DNA of 64,000 bases from Candidatus Eremiobacterota bacterium (lineage in GTDB: Bacteria > Vulcanimicrobiota > Vulcanimicrobiia > Vulcanimicrobiales > Vulcanimicrobiaceae): assembly GCA_019235885.1 (NCBI GenBank), contig JAFAKB010000074.1, forward strand, positions 62,001-126,000, in the 5' to 3' direction. The notes beneath the pieces were generated by a model, which did no database searches, was not told the origin of the DNA, and worked only from the letters and a program-made list of their open reading frames with translations. This document shows, in pieces, positions 43,623-51,542 of this stretch (position 1 is the first letter of the stretch; each line of letters starts with the position of its first letter). The position numbers and the translations under genes were made by a program.

Positions 43623-43937
43623 GTGTACGAAAACAAACTTCTGATCTGCAAAGACTGCGGCAACACGTTCGACTTTACGGTCCGCGACCAGATGTTCTAC
43701 GCGGAGAAAGGGTTCGAGAACGAGCCGCAGCGGTGCCGCGACTGCCGCACGGTGCGGAAGTCGCAGCGTGCGAACGGGCTGGGCACGCCGCCCACCTCGA
43801 CCGCGGGCCTCCGGGAGATGTTCGACGCGGTCTGCGCGCAGTGCGGGACGGCGACGACCGTTCCGTTCAAGCCGCGTGGCGACCGGCCGGTGTACTGCCG
43901 GAACTGCTATTCGGCCCTGAACGCCGTGAGGGCGTAA
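43623..43937 (+). CDS. small double zinc-ribbon protein
   Basis: This 104-residue protein starts at GTG 43623. Two CxxC pairs form the first ribbon (LICKDCGNTFDF and RCRDCRTVRK) and two more the second (VCAQCGTATTVPF and YCRNCYSAL). Similar short proteins with an ENKLLICKDCG opening are widespread in bacteria and of unknown role, probably nucleic-acid or protein binding. It precedes mtnA by 27 bases on the same strand. Confidence 0.8.
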   Translation: MYENKLLICKDCGNTFDFTVRDQMFYAEKGFENEPQRCRDCRTVRKSQRANGLGTPPTSTAGLREMFDAVCAQCGTATTVPFKPRGDRPVYCRNCYSALNAVRA

Positions 43938-43964
43938 CACCGACCCCGCCGAATCCGCCTCGCC

Positions 43965-44954
43965 GTGGATTCGGTTTGGTACGACGGCGACGCCGTCGGG
44001 TTTCTCGATCAGCGGGCGCTTCCGCGCGCCGTCGTGCGCGAGCGCGCCGCCAGCGTCGAGGCGGTCGTCGACGCGATTCGGACCCTGGCGGTCCGCGGCG
44101 CCCCGGCGATCGGGATCTTCGGCGCGTACGGCGTCGCGCTGGCCGCCCGGCTGCACGCCGGCGACCGAGGCGCCTACGAAGCGGCCGCGGCGCTGATTCG
44201 CGCAGCCCGGCCGACTGCGGTCAACTTGGCCTGGGCGGTCGACCGCGTCTTGCGCGCGCCGGCCGGTGAGGAGCTGGCCGAGGCGCAGCGGATCCACGAC
44301 GAGCAGCGCGACGTCGACCGGCGCATCGCCGAGGCGTCGGTCGAGCTGTTCCCGGCGCGCGGGAACGTGCTCACGCACTGCAACACCGGCCCGATCGCGA
44401 CCGGCGGCGACGGCACCGCGCTGGGCTGCTTCATTGCGGCGCACCGCGCCGGCAAGGCGCTGCACATTTTCGTCGACGAGACGCGCCCGCTGCTGCAGGG
44501 CGCGCGCCTGACGATGTTCGAGCTGCGCGAGGCCGGCGTCCCGGCGACGCTGATCGTCGACAGCGCCGCGGCGATCACGCTGCAGCGCAAAGCAGTGCGC
44601 GCCGTCGTCGTCGGCGCCGACCGCATCGCGCGCAACGGCGACACCGCGAACAAGATCGGCACGTACGGCGTCGCGATCGCCGCCGCGCACCACGGCATTC
44701 CGTTCTACGTCGCCGCGCCGCGCTCGACGTTCGATTTCGCGCTCGCGTCGGGTGATGAGATTCCGATCGAGGAGCGCGCCGCCGACGAGGTTCGCATTGC
44801 GGAGGACGATCCCGTCTACAATCCCGCTTTCGACGTGACGCCGGGCCGCTTGATCACCGGCTTCATCACCGAGTACGGCGTCGTGCGCGCGCCGTACGAG
44901 GACGCGATCGCCGATCTGCAGCACCGTCCGCGCATTCCGCTGCCCGTCGCGTGA
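43965..44954 (+). CDS. mtnA: methylthioribose-1-phosphate isomerase
   Basis: MtnA converts methylthioribose-1-phosphate to the ribulose form in methionine salvage. The 329-residue protein shows IRTLAVRGAPAIGIFGAYG, the catalytic-cysteine region NVLTHCNTGPIATGG, DETRPLLQGARLT and the catalytic aspartate in VVVGADRIARNGDTANKIGT. The GTG start and the 4-base overlap with holA suggest co-translation. No other methionine-salvage gene is adjacent. Confidence 0.95.
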   Translation: MDSVWYDGDAVGFLDQRALPRAVVRERAASVEAVVDAIRTLAVRGAPAIGIFGAYGVALAARLHAGDRGAYEAAAALIRAARPTAVNLAWAVDRVLRAPAGEELAEAQRIHDEQRDVDRRIAEASVELFPARGNVLTHCNTGPIATGGDGTALGCFIAAHRAGKALHIFVDETRPLLQGARLTMFELREAGVPATLIVDSAAAITLQRKAVRAVVVGADRIARNGDTANKIGTYGVAIAAAHHGIPFYVAAPRSTFDFALASGDEIPIEERAADEVRIAEDDPVYNPAFDVTPGRLITGFITEYGVVRAPYEDAIADLQHRPRIPLPVA

Positions 44955-45940
44955 AGTTCTACGATTTTCTCGACAAGGAACCGAAGATCGACGGCCTCGT
45001 CATCATCGAGGGCGAGGACGCGATCCTCGCGCAGCGCGCGCTCGACGCGGTGCTCGACCGGCTGCTGCCGGAAGAGATGCGCGCGCTGAACTGCGACGTG
45101 TTGGACGGACCGGAAAGCGAGTCGATCGGGCGCGCCGCGGGCGACGCGGTCAACGCGATGCCGTTTCTGGCCGAGCGGCGCGTGGTCGTCGTGCGCAACT
45201 GCCAGCGCTTGCGTGCGCAGCCGCGCCGCGATCTGTGGGCGGTCGCGGAAAACGTGCCGGCCGGCAACACGCTGGTGCTCGAAGATCTGTTTTCACCGGC
45301 AAAGAAGACGAAGCCCGAGCCGTACGGCCAGCTCGCGGGCCGCAAGGCGCTGCGCATCGACACCACGCCGAACGCCGACGTGCGCGAGCGCTTCGTGCGC
45401 GAGACGCTGGCGAAACTCGGCGCGAAAGCGCAGCCGCGCGTCGTGACGATCCTGGCCGAGAGCGACGCCGACACCGGGTCGATCCGGAACGACCTCGAGA
45501 AGCTCGCGCTCGGCGGGAAGACGATCACCGTAGCCGACCTGGAGCGCGAGAGCCTCAGCGTCGAGGACCCGAAGGCCTGGCAGTACGCGGCCGCCGTGGT
45601 CGAGGGCCGCACCGCCGAGGCCCTCGCGATCGCCTTCGAGCTGTTCGCGAACGACCCGCGCGGGGCGGGGGTGCCGCTGGCCAGCGCGCTGGCGACTGAT
45701 TTCGCGCTGCTCTGGGAGCTCGCGCGCCCCGGCGGGGGCGAGCTCCCGGCGCGGCACCGCTGGCGGGAGCGGGCGCTGCGGCCGATCGCGCGGCGGATCG
45801 GCGAGCGCCGCGCGAAGTACGGCTATGAGGCCGCGGTGCGCGGCTTCGAGGCGGTCGTGACGGGCCGGATCGACGATCCGCGGGCCATGATCGAATTGTT
45901 AACGGCAGATTTAGGCGGGCGGCTCGCTCAGGCGCGCTGA
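44951..45940 (+). CDS. holA: DNA polymerase III delta subunit
   Basis: HolA opens the beta clamp as part of the clamp loader. The 329-residue protein has no perfect motifs but follows the family pattern. It opens FYDFLDKEPKIDGLVIIEGE, with AMPFLAERRVVVVRNCQRL in the delta wrench region. A helical C-terminus begins around EDPKAWQYAAAVVEGRTAEA, with a final domain through GYEAAVRGFEAVVTGRIDD. It starts by overlapping mtnA. Confidence 0.8.
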   Translation: MKFYDFLDKEPKIDGLVIIEGEDAILAQRALDAVLDRLLPEEMRALNCDVLDGPESESIGRAAGDAVNAMPFLAERRVVVVRNCQRLRAQPRRDLWAVAENVPAGNTLVLEDLFSPAKKTKPEPYGQLAGRKALRIDTTPNADVRERFVRETLAKLGAKAQPRVVTILAESDADTGSIRNDLEKLALGGKTITVADLERESLSVEDPKAWQYAAAVVEGRTAEALAIAFELFANDPRGAGVPLASALATDFALLWELARPGGGELPARHRWRERALRPIARRIGERRAKYGYEAAVRGFEAVVTGRIDDPRAMIELLTADLGGRLAQAR

Positions 45941-46055
45941 CGGAGCGGAGGATTCGCTTTCTCCGGAATCCAACGTCGCGTTCGACCGGCGGCCGCTTTT
46001 ATGCGATTCCCCGCGTCGTCGCTCGCCATCGGCTCCCTGAGAGGTCACTCCACGC

Positions 46056-47027
46056 ATGCGTAGCCTCCTCGCCCGCCTAGCCGTCCTGGGCGCATTCGCC
46101 GTGACGCTGTCCGCCTGCTCGAACGGAAACGGCACCTCGCTGCCGTTCGCGAACGCCCCGAACGGCGCCGGAGGAACGTCGGGCACGTTCCAGAGCGGTT
46201 CCAACGGCCAGATGCTGCTGCGTTTCCTCGACGGTTCGCCAGACAGTTTCCCGGTATCGCCCGGGTCAGCGACGAAAACGACGACGGTCGATGTTTGCAT
46301 CGACAACCAGCCGTTCGGCCTCACCGGCGGCGTCGCGACGTACGGCAAGTTCGCGACGGGGGGTACCGCGATCGGGAGCCTGTTCGAGGTGAGCGGCGGC
46401 ATCCCGCACGTGATCTCGGTCTTCCCTGACACCGGCGCCGCCAATGCCGGACTGGAATGCGCGACCGCACCCGGACCCTATTTCGGATCTCCGGCGATCG
46501 CGACCGCGACGCTGGCTCCGGGCAACAACGTCCGCTGGACCATCGTCCTCGGCGGAACGTCGGCAAGCGGAACCCTGGGGCTCTACATCTACGGCGAGCC
46601 GACGTTCCCGGTGCCGCCGTCCGGGTTCCTCGCGATCTCGCACAATGCCGCGCCGGCGTTCAGCGCCGCTCGGGTTCCGCCGAATCCCAAGAGCGTCGGC
46701 TTCGGCATCTGCACGACGACCGTGACGCCATGCGCCGTCGCGGTCGGATTGACCGGCGCCAACAACGTACCCGCGCCGGTGCGCGCGACGAACAACCCCA
46801 GCTCCACGGTAAACGGCAACGTGCAATCGGCTCTCGGCAGCATCCCCGCCGGCTTCTACGACGGCGCCGGTGTGACGGCCGGAAGTGCTGTGCCGATCAC
46901 GTCGATTTCCGCGCCAGCCCCGATCGTAGGCCAGCCCTATGTGGTCCAATTGTACGCGTATGATGCTCCGGCCGGCGGTTTGAATCTTATCGGTATCGTC
47001 GAAGCCACTCAGGGTTACGGATTCTGA
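46056..47027 (+). CDS. DUF4397 lipoprotein
   Basis: The 323-residue precursor has a signal peptide with lipobox LSAC (RSLLARLAVLGAFAVTLSAC), then a low-complexity linker and a pair of DUF4397-like beta-sandwich domains. GQMLLRFLDGSPDSFPV and VDVCIDNQPFGL open the first; SALGSIPAGFYDGAGV lies in the second. Such lipoproteins are surface or periplasmic; ligand unknown. A strong terminator-type hairpin follows at 47046. Confidence 0.75.
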   Translation: MRSLLARLAVLGAFAVTLSACSNGNGTSLPFANAPNGAGGTSGTFQSGSNGQMLLRFLDGSPDSFPVSPGSATKTTTVDVCIDNQPFGLTGGVATYGKFATGGTAIGSLFEVSGGIPHVISVFPDTGAANAGLECATAPGPYFGSPAIATATLAPGNNVRWTIVLGGTSASGTLGLYIYGEPTFPVPPSGFLAISHNAAPAFSAARVPPNPKSVGFGICTTTVTPCAVAVGLTGANNVPAPVRATNNPSSTVNGNVQSALGSIPAGFYDGAGVTAGSAVPITSISAPAPIVGQPYVVQLYAYDAPAGGLNLIGIVEATQGYGF

Positions 47028-47045
47028 CCAGGGTCGAAACTGGGC

Positions 47046-47077
47046 GAGAAGGGGCCACGGAATCGTGGTCTCTTCTC
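47046..47077. terminator. terminator-like hairpin between convergent genes
   Basis: GAGAAGGGGCCACG and CGTGGTCTCTTCTC pair in 12 of 14 positions, plus two G-T pairs, around a 4-base loop. It lies between the lipoprotein gene and the convergent prepilin-like gene and could serve both. Confidence 0.7.
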
Positions 47078-47089
47078 ATATTGAGCCCT

Positions 47090-48799
47090 CTACGGCGTAG
47101 CCTGAAAAATTTCGAATACTAACTCCACTTGTGCGATCCCATACTGCTTGCTTGGGCTTCCCCCAACGTTCCCCGCGACATCACATCCAGGAAAGTCAGC
47201 AAACCAGCCGATGAAGTCGGTCGGCGATACGTTCGGAACAGAATACGTGAATGACTCGACAGCGCCTACTCTCTGCGTTGCTACTGACTCAGACATATCG
47301 AGAAGTGTCGTCTGTTGCGGCCAAGTCGTCGGTTCAGTAGTCGGGTTCCCCCCGGTCGGACCGAACGAAACGCGATTCATGGTGATGTATTTTGACGGCT
47401 CTCCGAAGCCGGGCGGAGGATTTACCGGCCCGCCGATTCCGGCAGGCGACCAACGAACCTGATCCGCCGGTATAGTTCCGAAAGCGGAATACGGTAAACA
47501 CGCCGTTGTGACGCTCTGTATTGCGTCGATTTGGAAAAGGAGTTCGTGATTTGAATCTGTGGGCAGCGTTGCCGGCTGCAACGTGTATGGAATGCCAAGG
47601 TCGATGTAGTTAATGCTATCGAGATAATAACACATCGGCGGATCACCCGAACAGGACTCATTCGGGATGACGAACTTCGAAAATTGATATGCCGTTCGGT
47701 TGACGATGCGGCTGTAGCACTTGCCGTTCGCGACGAGATCGCATGTCGGTGGAGTCGGCGTCGGTGCCGGCGACGCTGCAACCGAGACCGACACGGACAC
47801 CGTCGCCGCATCTGTAGTCGCTCCGGCGACTGACGACACGTCTGCTTGCATCACGACCGTGCAGGTTCCGGCGGAGATGCCGTTCAGCGTGAACGTCGTG
47901 CCGGACGGCTGCGAGCCTTGCGGCGAGGCCGTACAAATCCCGCTGGTGGTTTGTTGTATCGCCACCGGCACCGAGGCCGGTGTGCCGATCGGCGCGCTGC
48001 CGGGATTGCTCAGCGTCGCTTGGGCGGTGAAGGAGTTGGTTCCGCCGACGCTCATTGTCGGCGATGCCACCGATACGCTGACGTGATATCGCGCGCCGGC
48101 GCTCGGCGTCGGAGTCGGCGTGCAGCCGCTGGGGATCGCGGTGAAATTCGGCGGGCAGCTCGGCGAGGACGACGGCGCGGTCGGCAGGGCCGCCGGCGCG
48201 CACGACGCTGCGCACGGTGTCGGAAGCGGCGCGATCGTCGCCGAGGGCCAGATTGTCAGCGTTGCCGGCCCGGTTGCCGCGAGCGGCGTGCGGCACGGGA
48301 CGAAGCGGTCGGCGGAGCCGCCGTTCACGTGGATGACGAAATGAAACGCGCCTTTCGCGGGACAGCCGATCTCGCTCGATGCGGTGTTCGCGCCGATGCG
48401 GTAATCGGAGCGCCCGCCGAGCGCGCCGTTCACGTGCAGCACGAAAGCAAAGGGCGGTTTGCCGAGCGATTCCACTTCTTCGATCACCGCGTGCGTGTAC
48501 AGCGGTGGCAGCGTCGTCGCGACGGGCGTTCCGTTCGCGGTTCCGGCGTAGACGCGCACTTCCGTGCCGTCGCCGTACGCGTCGGGGACGAACGCGATCG
48601 TCGCGCCTTGCACTTGGTGCGAGATCGTGCGCGCGCTGTCGAGCAGGTGGTCGAACTCCGTCGCCGCCGCCGCGACCCCGAACGAGCGGGACGCCAGCGA
48701 GAGGCCGACGCCGGCCACGGCGGTCGTCGCGATGATCCCGACCGCGACGACGACCTCGATCAGCGTGAAGCCTCGCTCGCGGGCGCGCATCCGTTCCAT
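47090..48799 (-). CDS. large prepilin-like protein
   Basis: Starting at ATG 48799 (alternative ATG 48790) this is a 569-residue protein. Its N-terminus MERMRARERGFTLIEVVVAV is a class III/type IV prepilin signal with the GFTLIE cleavage site and the following hydrophobic helix. After a globular part (about residues 30-190) comes a Pro/Thr-rich segment (APLPTPCAAS ... SSSPSCPPNFT), a bacterial Ig-like domain (VSVASPTMSVGGTNSFTAQA) and a unique C-terminal domain (YLDSINYIDLGIPYTLQPAT). It is much larger than ordinary pilins and could be a minor tip or pseudopilin-type adhesin. Its partner machinery is not in the window, although a secretin lies at 26346. Confidence 0.75.
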   Translation of the reverse strand: MERMRARERGFTLIEVVVAVGIIATTAVAGVGLSLASRSFGVAAAATEFDHLLDSARTISHQVQGATIAFVPDAYGDGTEVRVYAGTANGTPVATTLPPLYTHAVIEEVESLGKPPFAFVLHVNGALGGRSDYRIGANTASSEIGCPAKGAFHFVIHVNGGSADRFVPCRTPLAATGPATLTIWPSATIAPLPTPCAASCAPAALPTAPSSSPSCPPNFTAIPSGCTPTPTPSAGARYHVSVSVASPTMSVGGTNSFTAQATLSNPGSAPIGTPASVPVAIQQTTSGICTASPQGSQPSGTTFTLNGISAGTCTVVMQADVSSVAGATTDAATVSVSVSVAASPAPTPTPPTCDLVANGKCYSRIVNRTAYQFSKFVIPNESCSGDPPMCYYLDSINYIDLGIPYTLQPATLPTDSNHELLFQIDAIQSVTTACLPYSAFGTIPADQVRWSPAGIGGPVNPPPGFGEPSKYITMNRVSFGPTGGNPTTEPTTWPQQTTLLDMSESVATQRVGAVESFTYSVPNVSPTDFIGWFADFPGCDVAGNVGGSPSKQYGIAQVELVFEIFQATP

Positions 48800-48922
48800 T
48801 GCCGGGATCGGTGCCGCGCTCGGCGGCCTTTCAGTCGTCCGAGCGAGCGGAGGTCCTTCCTGCCTCCCCGACCTTTCTCGTCGAGGCCGATCCATTTTCG
48901 TCCGCGAAGCCGACCGCGAACC

Positions 48923-50335
48923 GTGAACGACACCACCTACACCTCGCCGTTCTCGTGGCGCTACGGCCGCCCGTCGCTGCGCGAGCTGTTCTCCGAACGC
49001 GAGCGCCGCAAGCTGTGGCGGGCGGTGTGGGTCGCGCTCGCCGAGGCGCAGCAAGCCGCCGGGCTCGTCACCCAAGCCGAAATCGACGATCTGCGCGCGC
49101 ACGCCGAGGACATCGACTTGGCCGCGGCGCTCGCGGTCGAGCGCGAGATCGGCCACGATCTGATGGCGGAGATCCGCGTCTACGCGCGGCAGGCGACCGT
49201 CGGCGGCGGAAAGATTCATCTCGGCGCAACGTCGATGGACGTCGAGGACAACGTCGAGACGTTCCGGATGCGGCTCGCGCTCGAGCGCATCATTGCAGCG
49301 CTCGACGACCTGCTGCGCTCGTTCGCGGACCGCATCGAGCGCTATGCCGAGCTCGTCTGCATGGGCTACACGCACTTGCAGCCCGCCGAGCCGACGACGC
49401 TCGGCTACCGGCTCGCGGTCTACGCACAAGATTTGCTGATCGATCGCGCGTCGCTGCTGGCCGCGCGCGAGCAGCTGACCGCCAAGGGCATTCGGGGCGC
49501 GGTCGGGACGTCGGCGTCGTACACGCGCTTGTTCGAAGGGACGCCGAGCACGCCGCAGGAGCAAGAGAACGGCGTGCTCGCGCGGTTCGGTCTGAGCGCG
49601 CGCGACGTCGCCACGCAGACCTATCCGCGCAAGCTCGACTACTTGCTGCTCTCGGCGCTGGCGGGGCTCGGCGCGTCGCTTGCGAAGTTCGCGTTCGACG
49701 TGCGCATCCTCGCCAGCCCCGGCTTCGGCGATCTCGCCGAGCCGTTCGGCGCGAAGCAGGTCGGCTCGAGCGCGATGCCCTTCAAGCGCAATCCGGTGAT
49801 GGCCGAGCGCATCGACTCGCTCGCGCGACTGCTCCCGGCGTACGCGGACGTCGCCTGGCAGAACGCCGCCGGCAATCTGCTCGAGCGCACGCTCGACGAC
49901 AGCGCGAACCGCCGCACGATCCTGCCCGAAGCGCTGCTCTGCAGCGACGAGATCCTCGCGCTGGCGAAGAAGATCGTCGACGGGCTGCGCGTCGACGAGC
50001 GCCGCATCGCCGAAAACCTGCGCACCTACGGCCCGTTCGCGGGCACCGAAGCGATTCTGATGGAAGCGGCGAAGCGCGGCGGCGACCGCCAGGAGCTGCA
50101 CGAGGTGATTCGCCAGAGTGCGATGCGCGCGCACGACGCGCTGGCCGCGGGCGAGCTGAACCCGCTCGCGCGGCTGCTCGCCGACGACGATCGCATCGCG
50201 CGCTGGGTCGATCCGGCCGAGGTGCGCGAGCGGCTCGATCCGAGCGGGCACGTCGGCGACGCACCGCAGCGCGCGCGCCGCTTGGCGCAGCGGATTCGCG
50301 ACACCGTCGCTACGGCGGAGAAGAACGATGCGTAA
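48923..50335 (+). CDS. purB: adenylosuccinate lyase
   Basis: PurB cleaves SAICAR to AICAR and adenylosuccinate to AMP. The 470-residue protein starts at GTG 48923 and contains TSPFSWRYGRPSLRELFSE, IHLGATSMDVEDNVETFR, CMGYTHLQPAEPTTLGYR and the flexible catalytic loop SSAMPFKRNPVMAERI. It is the first gene of the large purine operon and overlaps the purC start by 8 bases. Confidence 0.95.
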   Translation: MNDTTYTSPFSWRYGRPSLRELFSERERRKLWRAVWVALAEAQQAAGLVTQAEIDDLRAHAEDIDLAAALAVEREIGHDLMAEIRVYARQATVGGGKIHLGATSMDVEDNVETFRMRLALERIIAALDDLLRSFADRIERYAELVCMGYTHLQPAEPTTLGYRLAVYAQDLLIDRASLLAAREQLTAKGIRGAVGTSASYTRLFEGTPSTPQEQENGVLARFGLSARDVATQTYPRKLDYLLLSALAGLGASLAKFAFDVRILASPGFGDLAEPFGAKQVGSSAMPFKRNPVMAERIDSLARLLPAYADVAWQNAAGNLLERTLDDSANRRTILPEALLCSDEILALAKKIVDGLRVDERRIAENLRTYGPFAGTEAILMEAAKRGGDRQELHEVIRQSAMRAHDALAAGELNPLARLLADDDRIARWVDPAEVRERLDPSGHVGDAPQRARRLAQRIRDTVATAEKNDA

Positions 50336-51542
50336 GGGACACGAGATCGCGCGCGGCAAGACCAAGATCCTGTACGAGCACGAAGGCCAGCCCGACGTGC
50401 TCGTGGTGAAGCAACAGGACGGGATCACCGCGCGCGACGGCGAGCGGCGCGACGTGATCGAAGGGAAAGGCCGCATTGCCGCGCAGACGACCGCGCGCGT
50501 CTTCCGGCTGCTGAACCTGTGCGGGCTGCCGACGCACTACCTGAACGGCGGCGAGGACGACGACGACAACGAGATGCTCGTCCGCCGCGCGCAGATGATC
50601 CCGCTCGAGGTCGTCGTGCGCGGCGTCGCGGCGGGCTCGCTGGTGAAGCGCCGGCCGGGGATCCAGCGCGGCGCGCTGCTCGTCCCGCGGCTGATCGAGT
50701 TCTTCCTGAAAGACGACGCCAACCACGATCCGCAGATCGACGTCGACGCGATCGTCGCGCAGGGCATCGCGACGGCCAACGAGGTCGGAACGATGCAGGA
50801 GCTCGCGCGGATCACCTACGAGATTCTCGGGCACGCTTGGCGCCGGCGCGACGCCCTGCTGGTCGACCTGAAGATCGAGTTCGGCCGGTTGGCGAGCGGC
50901 GAAGGGAAAGGCCAGCTCGTCATCGCCGACGTGATCGACAACGATTCGTGGCGCGTGTGGCCGCAGGGCCGCGAAGAGCTGATGCTCGACAAGCAGCTCT
51001 ACCGCAACCTCGAGGTCGTCACGCCGGCCGATCTGGCGCAGATTCGCGGCAACTACGAGCGCGTCGCCGAGATCGTCGGCACGTTTCCGCAGATGCAGCC
51101 CGGGATGGTGGCGTTGATCGCCGACGGTCCGGAGCACGTCCCGACGATCGATCTGATCGGGCGCGCGCTGGGGGCGTTCGGTCTGCCGGCGGTTCGGCAC
51201 GTCGCCTCCGTCGCGCGCACGCCGGGCTACGCGCTGCAGCTGGTCTCGCAGCTCGAAGCGACGTTCACGCGGCTGATCTTCGTGGCGATCGGGCCGGCGA
51301 CGAGCGCGCTTCCCGCGCTGATCGACAACGCCAGCGCGAACCCGATCGTCGTGGTCGACGTCGCCGATCCGCGGGCCGACGACGTCGCGCGCGCGGCCGC
51401 GAAGGCGTTCGCGCTCGACGACACCGTGGTGTTCGGGCGCGTGCTGCTGCTGCAGGCGAACGCGCGCAGCGCCGTGCTGAGCGCCGACGCGCAGCTCAAT
51501 CAGCCTCCCCCGCCGCTGCCGCCGGGCACCGCACGTGCCTGA
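50328..51542 (+). CDS. purC: SAICAR synthetase fused to a degenerate PurE-like domain
   Basis: Residues 1 to about 245 are PurC: ARGKTKILYEHEG, PLEVVVRGVAAGSLVKRR and DLKIEFGRLASGEGKGQLVI, with the ATP and substrate loops and the DEIDNDS-like ADVIDNDSWRVW. From about 258 to 385 the sequence MVALIADGPEHVPTIDLIGR, GLPAVRHVASVARTPGYAL and LPALIDNASANPIVVVDV follows the PurE fold. The PurE hallmarks are altered: GSDSD is replaced by ADGPEH, and the SAHRTP motif reads SVARTP, so its histidine is lost. Such a domain may be structural or regulatory. No PurK is present. It overlaps purL by 8 bases. Confidence 0.85.
   Translation: MRKGHEIARGKTKILYEHEGQPDVLVVKQQDGITARDGERRDVIEGKGRIAAQTTARVFRLLNLCGLPTHYLNGGEDDDDNEMLVRRAQMIPLEVVVRGVAAGSLVKRRPGIQRGALLVPRLIEFFLKDDANHDPQIDVDAIVAQGIATANEVGTMQELARITYEILGHAWRRRDALLVDLKIEFGRLASGEGKGQLVIADVIDNDSWRVWPQGREELMLDKQLYRNLEVVTPADLAQIRGNYERVAEIVGTFPQMQPGMVALIADGPEHVPTIDLIGRALGAFGLPAVRHVASVARTPGYALQLVSQLEATFTRLIFVAIGPATSALPALIDNASANPIVVVDVADPRADDVARAAAKAFALDDTVVFGRVLLLQANARSAVLSADAQLNQPPPPLPPGTARA

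Noticed and set aside
42564-44924. 786-codon minus-strand frame
   Set aside because: Only the part below 43445 looks like protein; the rest is antisense to mtnA and the zinc-ribbon gene.
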